A DNA stretch of 64,000 nucleotides from Archegozetes longisetosus (lineage: Eukaryota > Arthropoda > Arachnida > Sarcoptiformes > Trhypochthoniidae): positions 7,771,855 to 7,835,854 of the forward strand of contig JAEMBT020000006.1 of NCBI GenBank assembly GCA_018873245.2. The letters are read 5' to 3'. The notes below the pieces were generated by a model. It did not search any database. It had not been told where the DNA came from and saw nothing but the letters and a program-made list of their open reading frames with translations. Position 1 is the stretch's first letter, and each line of letters starts with the position of its first letter. The translations under genes and the position numbers were made by a program. Below are positions 24,661-38,800 of this stretch, in pieces.

Positions 24661-25832
24661 GTACGGCAAGAACTGATGTGTTTGGTTGTTAGAAAGACTA
24701 CGTTAGGTTAGAATAAAATTTATAAGTCGCCACATTTCATATCTTTAAACTGATGATATGTGTTTGTCCATTAGATGATATGCACATAGGTTTGTGTTAG
24801 TGGTGAAATTTTATTGAGTGTTAGTTTTACTTTTAGTTACCAAATTTTTCGCCATTGCTCTACTTCTAGTTACCAAATGCTCAGCTTTTGCCCTAATTCA
24901 ATAAACATTCGTTAATTAGCGACAAAGTAAATGTCACTTCTAAGTCTCCACTAAACAATTCAAATCAATTGCTACTTCATATAATTAGTTTATTTGCTAA
25001 ACTTGCAAATAAATATTATTCAAATTGTTGCTTCAAATATTCAACTATTTTATATTTATTTGCCTTTTCATACCTGTTCCAATTCTTGTCAACTTCACAA
25101 TATTTCAAACGCAATCATACTCCAGACGTAATATAACTATTGTTTTTTCTGAAGCTCTTTCTCAAGTCCTTATGTCAGACGCGATGAAAAAGTTTTAATT
25201 TTGAAGATCTTATTCTTGAGACGTTCGGTGAGACAGTAAGTGATAATATAATGCTTTGCAATATAGAGCTTTTCAATATGTTTGATGCATGTTATTAGAA
25301 GCTGATCAACTAGTAGTCACTCTTTCTTAACTTTGCCCACTAAACTTACACGTTTTCCTTTAAGTTTTCTCAATTGTTTCGCCTGATTCCCTATTTTACT
25401 ATTGATTTTTCTTTCTATACTACTTTCTGTTCACTACAATTCCAAACCAAACCTATAGGGATGAGTGACTGAAAGTGAAGTTCAGGTTTTCCATTCCTAT
25501 TCCTCAGTCTTGTCTTTTCATTCCTTAAATACTTCTAATGAACATTTGACAGATTTTTGTCCAACTAAATACTATTTTCACTTTAAATGCTTTCAGATTT
25601 TTAATTTCACTTCTGATTGTCTGTCACTGTTTTTTCACAACTAATCACTATATAAAACACTTGTTTTCAATATAATTAACTGACTTATAAGAATCGCTAT
25701 GACTCGAATGATGAACAATTTCGTTATATTTAGTTCGTTGCAAATTCATCTTCTTGTGACACTTTTCAAATTTAGCGGAAAGTATGGATTTGATAGATTT
25801 GTTTAAATATTTTGTTCATCTGGTGTAATGTC

Positions 25833-28800
25833 ATGTTATCCGGCAAGTTTGATTTGAAGCCATCATCAAAAGTAAAGAGTGTTCAGTTCCCTTTGGAGCC
25901 CATCAGTCATCATCGCATTACAGCTGAATTAAGCTCTGAACAGTCTAGTATTAATAGGTAAATATTAATTATTTATCAAATTGTTTCACTAATCATATGC
26001 CTATTTTGTTTAAAGTTTCATGTTAAGAATGGGTTTTTTTTGCAAGTTTTTGCATTTTTCACAATCCATTGTATCTAAAATGTAGATTAAGAGTATAGTT
26101 AAGGTCTATAAAGTACTGAATAAAGCGGAATAACCAAAGACTGAGCAAAATATAAAAGCTTTGATCCATAGAGAGATCAGTTTTAATTCGGATGAATGTT
26201 TGAAATATTTGTATTACTAAAATGAATAAATTGTTGAGTAGTTTTTAATGAAATATCTTGAGTAAGAGCCATAAAATAATTGAAATGTTTGACGCGTATA
26301 ATTAATTAATGAGTAGGATTCTGACTTCATTAATTTATTTGTCACAGAATAACTGCACGAATAATTTAGAATATGCCATATTTGAATTGTTGGCGATCGC
26401 TAGAAGTAAAAGTTACATTCATACCAATTTCAAAAGGATTTGTTAGATAAACAAAAAAGAATATTTTTGTAATAAACAGTGAGTTAGAGTAAATTAAAAA
26501 ATTCCATTACTAGATTAGATGGTGTGTTTTAGATGGTGTATTTTGATGGTGTGTTTTAGATCATGTATTTTGATGGTGTATTTTAGATCGTGTATTTAGA
26601 TGGTGTATTTTAGATAGTGCGTTGTTAGATAGTGTCTTTTAGATTGTATGTTATTATTTGAAACAGTTAAAAGTGTGAATTAGCATTAGTATCCCTTTAT
26701 TCTTTATGCTTAACAAATATGTGTGATGTAAACATCAAAGTTCCATTAGTAGTTAGACCACTTTGACAAAGGTTCAGCTCAATTACTATTTGGAGAAAGT
26801 GGTCTATAGTTTACCATATCTAAGTGTCTTATGTCTCTACTGATTCTACTGTTTGCAATTTTGCGGCTCTTCTCAATTAAAGGTTAAGTAAATAATGTTG
26901 AACGTGTGGCCGGGTCACTGTTATAAAGTCTTATCTCTAATTCAAAACAATATAACAGGTAAGATTTTATAACATTAACCCGACCATACATTCATATACA
27001 TTAGTAGAATAACTAACGATTAGAGAGTTTGTACTACAACCAGTCGTTAGAAATAATGATAACAAATAAGGGATAATATGACATCTTTCATCAGATTGTT
27101 CAAGTACAAAAGTACAGTCTCTCAGCTTAATGACGTACAAGTTAATTGTATTACTCAATACGCTGACAGTTTGTATCGATCTCTCAAATTGAGTATTTCA
27201 AGTTAAACTTTGCTATTCGTTAAATATTACGACTACATCTGAAATGTGCGTCAAACTGATCGCAAAACTACTATAAACTATTCAACATTTTAGCTTCAAT
27301 AACCTAACATATTGAATTTCTAAGATCTAGTTTTCCACTTTTCACTGGTCTTCAGTATCAAATGGTTAGCATTGAGGTATTTTGAAAAGAAACCAACCAG
27401 TTAATGTGATTTGTTTGGCATATCTTAGAAATATTTGGGAACTTAGAGCTTATTGTTAATTTAGCGTAATTGACACGAAAGAAGCTATTGTTTGTTAAGA
27501 GAAACGCGTGTTGATTGCCGCCAACTATTAGAGCATTTATGTAATGGTGTAAAATGATCTAACAATATCAGGTATAAAAAATGACAGAAAAATGGTACTC
27601 TATAAATTGACTAAAAAGTAGAAGCTATTATATTATTGTAAGAGAAACTTTATTTATGAAGTTATTTTAGTCGGTATATAAGTTCTGTTATATAAGTTCT
27701 AACAGAATCCTAACAGAATTCAACAGAATTCAACAACATTATGAGCCATATATATCATACAAGAAAGTAAGGTTATAAACATTAAGGATATAATAAATAG
27801 GTATTGAAAACTTAATACAAAGGCATGTTAAGATCTGTAATTCAAATAGTCTTTTACCAAAATAGAAAAAATATACCTATGAATCATCAGCAAAATAGTG
27901 ACCAAAATGACCTCAACTATTTTCTGCTGCACTTGTCAACAAAATCTATTACGAAAACTTTCTTTCTTCGTTACCTTTTATACTTATGTATTCGACTCTT
28001 AAAGATTGCTCTTTAAATAATTGTCTCAAACTTTATATTTTCAAGTTTAACTCAAAATAATCTTATATTGTGAGAGAATATGTAATACTGAGAAACTGAA
28101 CCTTTTAGGAAAATGCAAGCTTTTGTGGTAGTCTATATTAATGATATTTATGAAATCTTTACCAATCGCCGTAATAAGCAAAATGAACTCTCGTATTTCG
28201 GTAAGTTTTACTTTCCATCAGTAAGCCCTATTTTTGCGAATAATGCTCATTTTACTCCAATATAACTTCAATTGGTTGTGTCTTTGAGCAGTTAAAAATA
28301 CTCTCAATTGATTTAGTAAAACAACATTTTTCAATAATATTAGAAAATTGTCGTTCGTCACTACATTCTAACGGAATCTGAGACTATTGCCGAACAGCAA
28401 AACGTATTTTTACTGTCACTTTTCGAATTGAAATTTCCATTTTCTCAAAGTTCAGCTTTTTCTGCTAACGCTAAGTATTTCAGTATTACTAATCGTGCTT
28501 GAGTATTACTAAATAACTAATCATTTTTGATAAAACTGCTAAAAAGAGTATTTAAGGCTTGGTTTTTAATCCTATTTTTGGTCTTTTTAAGTATGATAAT
28601 CCATTCCATTTTGCTAGTTTTAAGTCCGGTAGAGTTCAGTCTATGGCAATAATCAAACCTTTCCTCAAATGAGTGCACTTCAAACTATTTGAGATACTTC
28701 TACGTCTGAACTGTAAGACTGTTCTTTAGATTGATATTTGAAAGTTAGCTTAATTTGACGATCATAAGAACTTAATATATATAGACTGAATATTATATGA

Positions 28801-31800
28801 GTAAAATGTGAGTGTGATTTCCAAGAAAATTAACTAGGTTGAACAATGTCTAACAATTAGTAGAGTGTATGATCTTATTGGCCAAATTTGTCTGAGAGCG
28901 CACTCTTTGCTTCACTTATCTTTCTGTCACTCTATCTCGGTTTTAGAGATTGACAATAGATGCGCTCTAACTAAAAGCTCAGAATCAGGGTTTAGATCTA
29001 ACTAATGTTTTCCAGTCACCAAATCCTGTTCTACAGAAACAGTACTCATCTTTGTCATCACTCTATCAGCTCTCCTCAAATACTCTTCTAGTCTTTAGTT
29101 ATTGAAAAAATCCCTTTTAATTAAAACTGCGCAAATTGAAAGCAAAGACCGAAACTGTTTAAATATTTGCAGCTATTCGAGTATTGAAAAATCATGAATA
29201 GATTAAACATTTTTCAGTTGTTTCGTTTACATAATGCGCACTAAAATAATTTGACGATCAATGAGTAAAGTAAACCATAATTGATTAATTAACTCCAGAT
29301 TTCACCACTCATTAGAAAGTACCGGAACAAAACGTTCAATTATTAGTTGCGCAAGTATGGATTGCAAAACTAGTCGTAAATTATACAGATAAATTCAAAA
29401 AGGCCTTAAATTGATCTTTTAGTAAAACAGCCAAATAGTAGGCAATTCTCACATCTGTCAAAATATAGTTTCTTATCTAACATCAATTTCAAAGATATGT
29501 ATGAATTACGCTTTTGAATCATGTTTTCACTCAGTGATAAAGTGAACTCAAGTGACACCATCAAAACCTTACCTAAAATTAAACAATTTTTTGTCCAGCA
29601 CTCTAAGTTGTAGACCAAAGTAAAAATGAACTCAACAAGGCTTAGGATTCGTAGATTAGTAGGAATAAAAGATTTTCGTAAATTGTTTGATTAATTTTTA
29701 GCATAAAGCAGTTAAAAATGAAGTAATATCTAATACGGTATTGGTAGGTGATGAGCTTAAGGCTTTTTTGAATTTGACTGTACATTTAAATGAGTATAAT
29801 TAAGGATTTGCTTATTTTTTTTGCTAGCAAACTCACAAAATATGTTTTGAACATTAATCCAAATGTAAAACATGTGCGCTAAGTATAGCTTTAATTAACG
29901 TTAGCTATTTTTGGGTGCTTTGATTAGGCTTTCGCAATTCAAATACAGAAGCTTCCTCAATGTGATCATCCAAATGATTGATAAGAGCTCTCAGAAAAAT
30001 GACGGCTTTATTAATAATTTGCATAATTCAAATTTGTTTGGCCAGAAATGGCAGGCAATTCTAAATAATTAGCCCTTTCTATTGTATAGTTAAATACTGA
30101 TTATATCAGTGAAATAATCACCATCCATATTAATCATCAAATTGCGTTGCTTCAAATTTGGACAAAAGTCAATTAACACTTTACCTCTACTTCACTCAAC
30201 TTACTTTTGTGAGTCCTGTCAATCACTCTTAGATAGACTGGTCGTCTCATAAGAGTAACAGATTCCGATTAAACTTCCGGCAAGTGAGCAAATCAAAAGC
30301 AAGATCAAAGATGTTTTAGACAAAATTTTCAGGTTTCATTCAGTAGCAAAGAAGAAGCCAATTGATAAGTTTCTCAAAGAATGCTCGATTCTATGATATT
30401 GCCAGAGGTTTTGGTACAAATAATAATCAATCTTGGGAGTTTATCTGAATGAATCTAATTAAATAATCAATAGATTACATCAAGTATTCAAATATTGATA
30501 TGATATGATATCGTATATATTCAAACATTTTAATAAGAGAATGGCTCTGAAACTTGAAATATTTTACAATTCTCGACTGATAATTTTGTTTTACCAATAT
30601 ATGTTTACAATTATTTTTATTAATACCTAAGATGATTAGTGTGAGGTTTGATCGTTATATGAATTTGTATGCAATTTCTGCACAACCACATAGAATAAGT
30701 AATGCTCGTTATGTTTTCAATTGAATTACTTTCTGCGCAATCATTTCCTGCCAATAAAACAAATTAAGGATAGACTCTAAGGAAAGACTCTTAGACTGAT
30801 TCTTAGTGTAATAGGAGTTGGAATGAGATTTTGATTGGGATGCAACTTTACTAGGAATATGTGTGACAATGAAGAGACTTCTAATACAGATTTGTGAGAT
30901 AAAACAGAGCCTAAGTAAAACTTGATTTTATTATCTATCTTTCTAGTGGAGGCGTTACACTAATCCTAAATTCACTCATACATGTGTCAGCCTTTCAAAT
31001 AACCTTCTGATGAAATACCACTCTTGTTCTTCCTATGCTCAAGTTCAAGTTTAGTTAGCACGTTATCTATCTCAGTACTAGCTATTTGTCGAATATTTTA
31101 ATATTCAGCTCAATATCTGAGCTTTATAATATTCGGTCTTTATGATAGAAGTTTAGTGGAGATCTCATCATTATTTGTTTTGCTTTAGTAGTTTTGACAA
31201 AAGATTATTATGATTAATATTCTATGAATGCGAGTGTAATTTTCAAGTGAAGCTTACTCGTAAAAACGAACAACAATAAAAGTAGTTTTGGTAATAGTAG
31301 TAACAGTTACATTACTCATATTCACAATTATATGTTTCATTTAAAAAACAGTCATTTAAATGCTTACTTTTGCCAAATTTGTAACAAATAACAAAATGAA
31401 TAATAGTTAATATTAAGATATCCAACGATTGTTTATGAGTGAATCAAGTTATGTAGTTGTATAGGAATCATTTTCTTACCCGACTTAATCCTAAACATTA
31501 CTGAACTTTTATTCTGAGGGCCAAAATTAGTAAAAATAAGATTTGATCTAAGTTCAAATAGATTCAAGAAGAGTTGAATCTGAGCTGGATTATGATTTAA
31601 CTATTGAGCTGAAAAATCCTCAGGCACAATATTTGCGAATGTACTTGGGCGAACAGTAGGAGAGAATCCAGATTATAAGTTAGTAAAATAGTATAAGCAC
31701 AGATATAAACATATGAAATTGAGTTAGCGACAATAAATGCAACTTTCTATCTTAACTGTAAAGCTATTCAGAACTACCTTTTAAGGACTTTTAATCCTAA

Positions 31801-34800
31801 TCCAAAAATGTAGCGCTACAACAACTGAAACATTGATTTGCAAATGGTTTTGTTTGTTTTAATTTGAAAGAAAAATAGAACTTAGAACAACACAACTTTA
31901 CTTCAACAAACTATTTTAGTGTCATTTATTTGACTCTTCTTTCAAATTACAAAAATCATCGAAATCAATTTTAACCAATTTTTCAAATCAATTTCATTGT
32001 TAATAATCTTATGGCGAACAATTCGCAAGACAAATGTTTGAAAAATAACCTTAAGTTGAATATTGAATATTTCTAAGCTTTGAATCCGCGATAGCAACAA
32101 GAAAAATCCGCTTCTATGTTAGCCTCCTTGTATGCGCATTGATCTGTTGCCAAATCTGATTTCCAACTTGCTTCGATTAATATATATATTCTACAAATTT
32201 CTTAATATTCTCTGCATAATGATCTGATAAAAAGAATCCGATGGCAACGTATTACTTCTGGTTGCTACCAAGGATTGTTATGTTTTTGAATGTACACCAA
32301 TGAAAGTAAGAAGAGTGGCATAGGTTCTGACTAATTAAAAGCTTTTTCTAAATAATGATTCAGCACGCAAATTGTTTTGATTTTGTGTTTGAGTGTTTTC
32401 CTTTGGAGTGTCCAATATATAATGAAGATTGATTGTATTATAGAGTCAAATAAACTTCACTAATTGAAAAAAATTAATTGAAAAAACTCTCAGTTTCAAA
32501 TTCAGTTCAAACATTTGAACAACTAAGTCAAAATAATTCTAACAATTGCTGGATTAAGTTTTAATGATTTCAATTGGTTATGAAACAATCGTTTTCTCTA
32601 ATTGTTAGGTTAGAAAAGGTTAGAAATATGTAGAAATCTATTTTACAGATGGTGTAGCGAATAACTGGTAAACCTGAAGTGTAATCAGCATAATAGTCAG
32701 CAAAAGCGATTTCGTGCAACTGCTAACAAAGCGATCATTCATTCATTTTCAATTTATTTTTCAAACTGCAATTAACTTTTTTTATGAAAACTGTGTGGAA
32801 AAACTCAATTTAAATTCATAGGATTGCGTATGTTATAAGAATGATTACTTGTTTGAATGAATTTGTTATAAGAAGGCAAATGAAAGTGAAAGTTTCATAA
32901 AGTCTGATTAAATTTGAATAAGTTAGCTTATCATCTGATGAAAAAAGATTACAGACAAAACGCTTATAAGTTAGAGTATAATTTATTTGAATATTTTCAT
33001 ATGTCTGACTTAACTTGAATCTCCTAAATATGAACTAACGAACTTAAAGCCTGAAAGAGATCATAGCAACAATTCAAACACTACTGTGTATACACCAATC
33101 ATGAACACACTATTCTATTTTCTATTAATTTAACACTAACTTTCAGCTTAATATTGTATCTAATTTTGGTAATTTCACCCCGAGTTGTGTTTTATGAAAA
33201 TAAGTAGTCAAAAAGTGATTTGTTGACAACTCAATATAAAGATAATACTTTTGATTTTATTATTATTATCCAACTATCAGTCGGAATGTTGCAATGGCTT
33301 AATTGAGTCTTAATATCTTACTCCATGTAAATTGGTTAATAATAAATCCCTATTATTATTGAGTTTTTTTTCAGCAAATCTAATTAAAATTGTAACTAAA
33401 GCTTGATGCCACATTTAATTTACTGATCGATTAATTTCTGATGCAAAACTAAATCTCGTTGATTTGAAACATAGATGACTGTTTTATATAAGTACAGTTT
33501 CCTATTACTAAAATTTTATTTGTGTCTTTGTCTATCAATCTAACTACAACCATATCAAACTTGAATGTATAGTGGATGCAAACAATTGAAGACGATATCG
33601 ATAAATTGAATGCGTTTTTTATTTTATAAACTTTAAGTGTGAATTTTAGTCACCGTAAATCTATACTTAAACGTTTTCAGAATGCTATTCAAATGTTCAT
33701 ATCTAGATTTAAGTGCACTTTGCATTCAATCCAATATTATTATATTTTTATGTTTCTCACTCCAATCAGGAGATGCTATTCTCAATTGGATTTTGTGTAA
33801 CCCCTAAAATTTCTATGAGAAATGTTTTTATTATTCAGTATCAAAGTTCTAATTTGAAAAAATGTGTGCTTTTCACAATTAAGTTAGATTAAGGATTCTT
33901 ATACTGATTCTGATAACCATAGATTTTGATTATATCTGTAAGCTACTTTTATTTTACTAAATTAAATGTCAAAAGTTTGAGAGCATCAAACAAATAAGTA
34001 GTGACATTATGGCTAGTTTTTAGGTTAAAACTGGATGTTTTGTTGAGAACGATCAAGTCTAGAAAAACGGTTAGATAAAAATGTCATATTTTCATAGGCA
34101 AAACAAAACTGCTACGAATTAGACTATGAACAAAGATATGTTTTACTACTCTTTTATTATATTTCTAGAAAGTTTAGTTTTGAGATATTACAAAGAATAT
34201 TATGAGGTATTGGGAGAAACCTTGTTATTTACAGTGGCTTCAAATAACCTAAAGTGCTTGAATAAGAAATTTCTTTTTTCTATAGCAGCGATGCATTGTC
34301 GTGCTTGAGATTAGTTGTTATTTCATGTCCTCGAGCGCATTATCTAATTTTTGTTCAAGTTAAAATTGATGTAGGGCAAAAAACTAAATTTTATTTTCTC
34401 AACATAATAAACATTTATATTATCTACGAGTGCATCATCATTTACCCTACAGTATACACTATTCAAATAATACAATAAATCTCATCTTATTTCTACTATT
34501 GATTTGAACGAACTCCATCTTAGAAATTGTTTTTGCTTTAACTGGACTCCCACTTATTTGAACAATTGATAAAATCTGAATTTTTAATGAGTAACTTATT
34601 TTCTCACTCAAATCGATAGTGTGACAAATAATCTAAATTGATAGGCATCTTTTGAAGAAACTATTAGAAATAAATAATAATTGTTATTATTTTTCAAATC
34701 AAAGTCTGTACTTTGAGTTTGATTTACAAGTCTGTCCATTAACTGTTTTAACCAATACTACCTAATTATAGCCACTGAAAGTTTTAATGGTTGTTGTCGT

Positions 34801-35819
34801 TTGAAATGAATTAAAAGCTGAACGCTCTAAATATGATATTTTAGGCTAAAGTACTGTTTTGGTGATATATAAATTAGAGAGAAATATGTTAAAAGGAGTT
34901 TAGTTTTTATTAAATATACACTTACATTAAAAGTGCATTAAGTAGTGAGTTTTAGAAACATTAGTAATTATGTTATTAAACAAATTACTTTTCAATCTTC
35001 AAGAAATATAGAACACATTTATTTTTTGTTTAATAGACAAACGTGACATTTTATACTAATTTTCTGTTTCAATTTTATTAATTAAACAATCTACCCATTT
35101 CTAACTTTATTAGTAATCATCTTTTATTATACTAATATCTTTCAAATATTTTCTAAGCTTACTTAATCACTTTTAAGACTAGTTTTATATTATTCATCAC
35201 TTCAATTCATTAGATATAGACTGAAATTATCCACACTTTTAGCTTAGCAGTAATTCTCGGAACAGGTCTCTCAGTCGTCTACCAATCTATTGGAAATGAT
35301 TTGATTGAATGGTTAACTAGAAGTAGTTGTATAGATAAAAGCGCATACAATCACCACTATTTGTAGTATAGATGATCGTTTTTTCAGATTCAAAAGGGAC
35401 AGTATCTCTTCCTGTTTCAGAGAAATCCGATTGTGTTATCCAAAAACACATTAAGATTAGTTTGAGTATTTCCTAAAAGCACAATAATTATCATGGGTTC
35501 GTGTCGAGCGCCTAAATCCATGCTTTGATTGCCAGTGAAATAGAGAAATTATTTCATAAATATTAGTCATGTCACTAAAATGACTTTTCTTATTACACTC
35601 AGACCATATATTAGGCGATTATTTTTTTACGGCAATATTCAACTCAGTTTATTTAAACTATCTGAATGAAAATTGAATTGACTTCATTGAACTTATAGCA
35701 GAGCTTAGCTTCTCTTTTGAAATAAGCCAAATGCATTATGAATATAATATACAATTTTATGATGCGATTACTTTAATTTGAACGTATTTGTACTCAAGAC
35801 TATATACTTACTCTGCGTC

Positions 35820-35850
<31 letters not shown>

Positions 35851-38800
35851 AACATTTCCGTGAATAATCAATGATAAGCTGCTTCAAAAATATTATGTTT
35901 CTTTGCATATCAATAGATTTGTTAAACTTATTCAGATGTACAAATCAAATATTGAAATGTCAAATTTTTAGAATCATTTAAGCGAATAATAAGGAAACAT
36001 TCTAAATAATATAGATGTTTTTTAAGCCTTCAATTAGTTACATAAAAATATCTTTTTTGTAAAGAAATTTTCAGAGAGAGAGAGAGAGAGAGATTGAACT
36101 TTAATAGTTTTGATATGGAATAAGATTCTGCTGTTTGAATATGTAATTTTAAAATATCTTACAAACAAATTTTTAACATAAAAGTGCCATTAAGTAAAAA
36201 CTTTTAAGATAAACGCAAAGAAATCTGAAATAGAACTGAAAGAAGCCAGAAAAAGGGAAAAGTTGATTCTCGCTGACAAACATAAATTACTAGATTTGGA
36301 TTTTGATTCTTGAAATTTTCGGCTCTACTTAGAGATGTCATATAGTATTATTGCGTCTTGTCATGACATTTACAGTACTTAACCAAACTTGTTATATAAA
36401 TAAGTTGCGTAAATGTGTCGCTATTAACAGTAAGAGAAGTAACAAAACAAAAAGACATCTCGACGTCGAGCTCAATTTTGTAATGATATTTTGCTTGGCA
36501 AAATTTCAATAAATTACTAAATTAATAAATGAAGGAAAGTATATATTCAAATTTGATATATTTCAGCTCGAGAAGAGAGTGACAAAATTGAATTTATTAT
36601 TTTTCGCAATGATTCCCTAATAATTTTTCTATTGATCGATAAATTGAATGCTATTCAACTATATGGGTCACTTTATTAAACAATTCAGTATTGCATTAAT
36701 CTGTGTGATATTCAGTGTCAAGCTTCCACAGTTCTATGACTACTAGGTTTAGTGTCAATTCGTATCCTTATGTTGCTTCAAATTGCTTCCATATTTAAAT
36801 TTGTTAATAACAAGGTGATAGCTTTGTGTGATTAATTTCATTGTTGCTGATTTAATTGTCTAAAAATATGATCTCAATACAGAGCTAAATCATTCTGTAC
36901 CATTATCAGTGGTAGTCTGTGACCAAACCTGAGCATCAAATCTGTACGATTGTTGTGAAGATCTTCTTACGGAAACTCATCAAGTGCTTCCGATGCAAAT
37001 TATTAGGGTTTTATTTTCAGCGAGTTTCCATGGGAAGGCTTGTGTGCGCAACAATCACGCGGATTTGATGAGTTAGGTTTGGTCACAGGTTATCGCTGGT
37101 TATAGTGCAGAATAATTTGGCCCTATATAGCAAAAATATATAAGATAATTATATAAAAATATTAAAATTCATTACGTAATAAACAACGCTTTACATTATA
37201 ATTCCTCCATTTGTAAATACAATTCAAAACAGAAATATCATTTTAAGAACCAAATTTCATTTTAGAAAGACTGTACAAATTCAATTCGAGGATCTCTATG
37301 AATAAATTTAGTGGAATATGTTGTGAAAGTAAATACGAACCATAAATTTTAGATATTAAGCATGGTACTTTAACACTTGAGAATAGAGGATTGGACTGGT
37401 TTCAGCTCTCGCCAAACTCTCCAATCAACTTCTTATAACATGAATAGCTGTCGATTACTAAACTTAATTAAAATTTTCAAAACATCTTCAACTTTTCAAC
37501 TTGGTAACACATAAAAGTATCCAAATCATACAAGGAGTACTATACAAGTTTTGAGAATCTTATATTTAGAATTGGTGGTGTATCTAAAGATATGTGGCAA
37601 AATGCATTTCAGAAATGGTTTAAGCGTATGAAAAGTGCATAGAATGTCAAGGGTAGTACTTCGAAAAAATCTCTTAATATGATGTATTTATCCCTAAAAA
37701 TGTGCCTATTCTCAAAACTTATCTAGTACCCTTTGTATATATCTCAAAATACTTGGAAATAAGATTTTTCAAGCTTATTTACTTAATTAGAAAATTTGTC
37801 TTTCCGAAAAACTTTGATCATGAAAGATTAAATTCTGTTGAATACCCTTTTAAATTAGTATCGATTTAGATAAAATGAGGATATATAATGATTTTGTCAA
37901 AAAGGAATGTTCAAAGTATTTACATATATGTATTTTCAAATTGATATAACTACATTTACGGATAGATTAATATTAGTAACAAGTCTCTGCTAATTGTTTA
38001 CATTACTACCAAAACCGATTCCCTTAAAAATGCATTTTCATTCGAAAAGAGCACAAAATTATACCTAAAGTTCATTACTTCCGAACAAAAGTTTCAAGTA
38101 GTTCAGCCTATGATAGGTGGAGTTTTTGCTGTCGTTCATGTGTAGCTTAGTCCGAAATTTTACAAAGAACTTTGGATGAGTCGTTTTTGATAAAACTGAT
38201 ATAATTTAGTATTGTGAGTAGATTTATATGATTTTTCGTGCAAAATCATAGGAAAAAAGTATTATGATTCTAGTGTTTTTAGTATTGATCTCTGAAAATT
38301 TCAAGAGTCCAGACTAGAATCTCAATCGAGTATTTGAGCGCGTGACTTGAGAGTAGCAACTCTCGGAAAGATTCACCACTACTACAGAATCTATAGTCTT
38401 AAACTCCGTTATGGTTGTAACGTCCAAGTAATCGAAAAATAATGCAATAATCGCTTGGAACAAAGAATTAGGTAATTTTTCTTTAATAATTAAGTAATAC
38501 ATTGATTTAGGTATTCAAATGTAAATACTATGATAGATAGTGAGGAATAAGAATTGACAATTAGGCATTTATTTGGACATAGATGAAACAGCTAGCAAGA
38601 TGTAAGAAGCATGTCAAATGCAAAACAATCTAACGGATCATTTGCTTTTCCCAACCATTGTATTGATGGTTGGACTGAAGCGAACATTTTCTTTCTAATT
38701 GAAAGAAATTGCATTAACGAGCTAATATTGTAGTGAATGAGTAAACTTTCCAAATGTTTTACCCATTTCCATCTAATTAATATTTTATATAATCAGACAA

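Larger units (their letters stand above)
19877..25832. other. Region between divergent FBP and HCN genes
   Basis: About 6 kb. It contains a CT tract (20526-20546), the FANCI-like remnant (21473-22722), a 14-bp tandem repeat (24031-24069), and a GC-richer block with a CT tract (24379-24660) upstream of HCN. On the plus strand at 23590-23760 there is another open stretch (LLLAKAYTLLRISVKAL) that might belong to the FANCI-like remnant. The rest is AT-rich with no feature seen. Confidence 0.5.
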
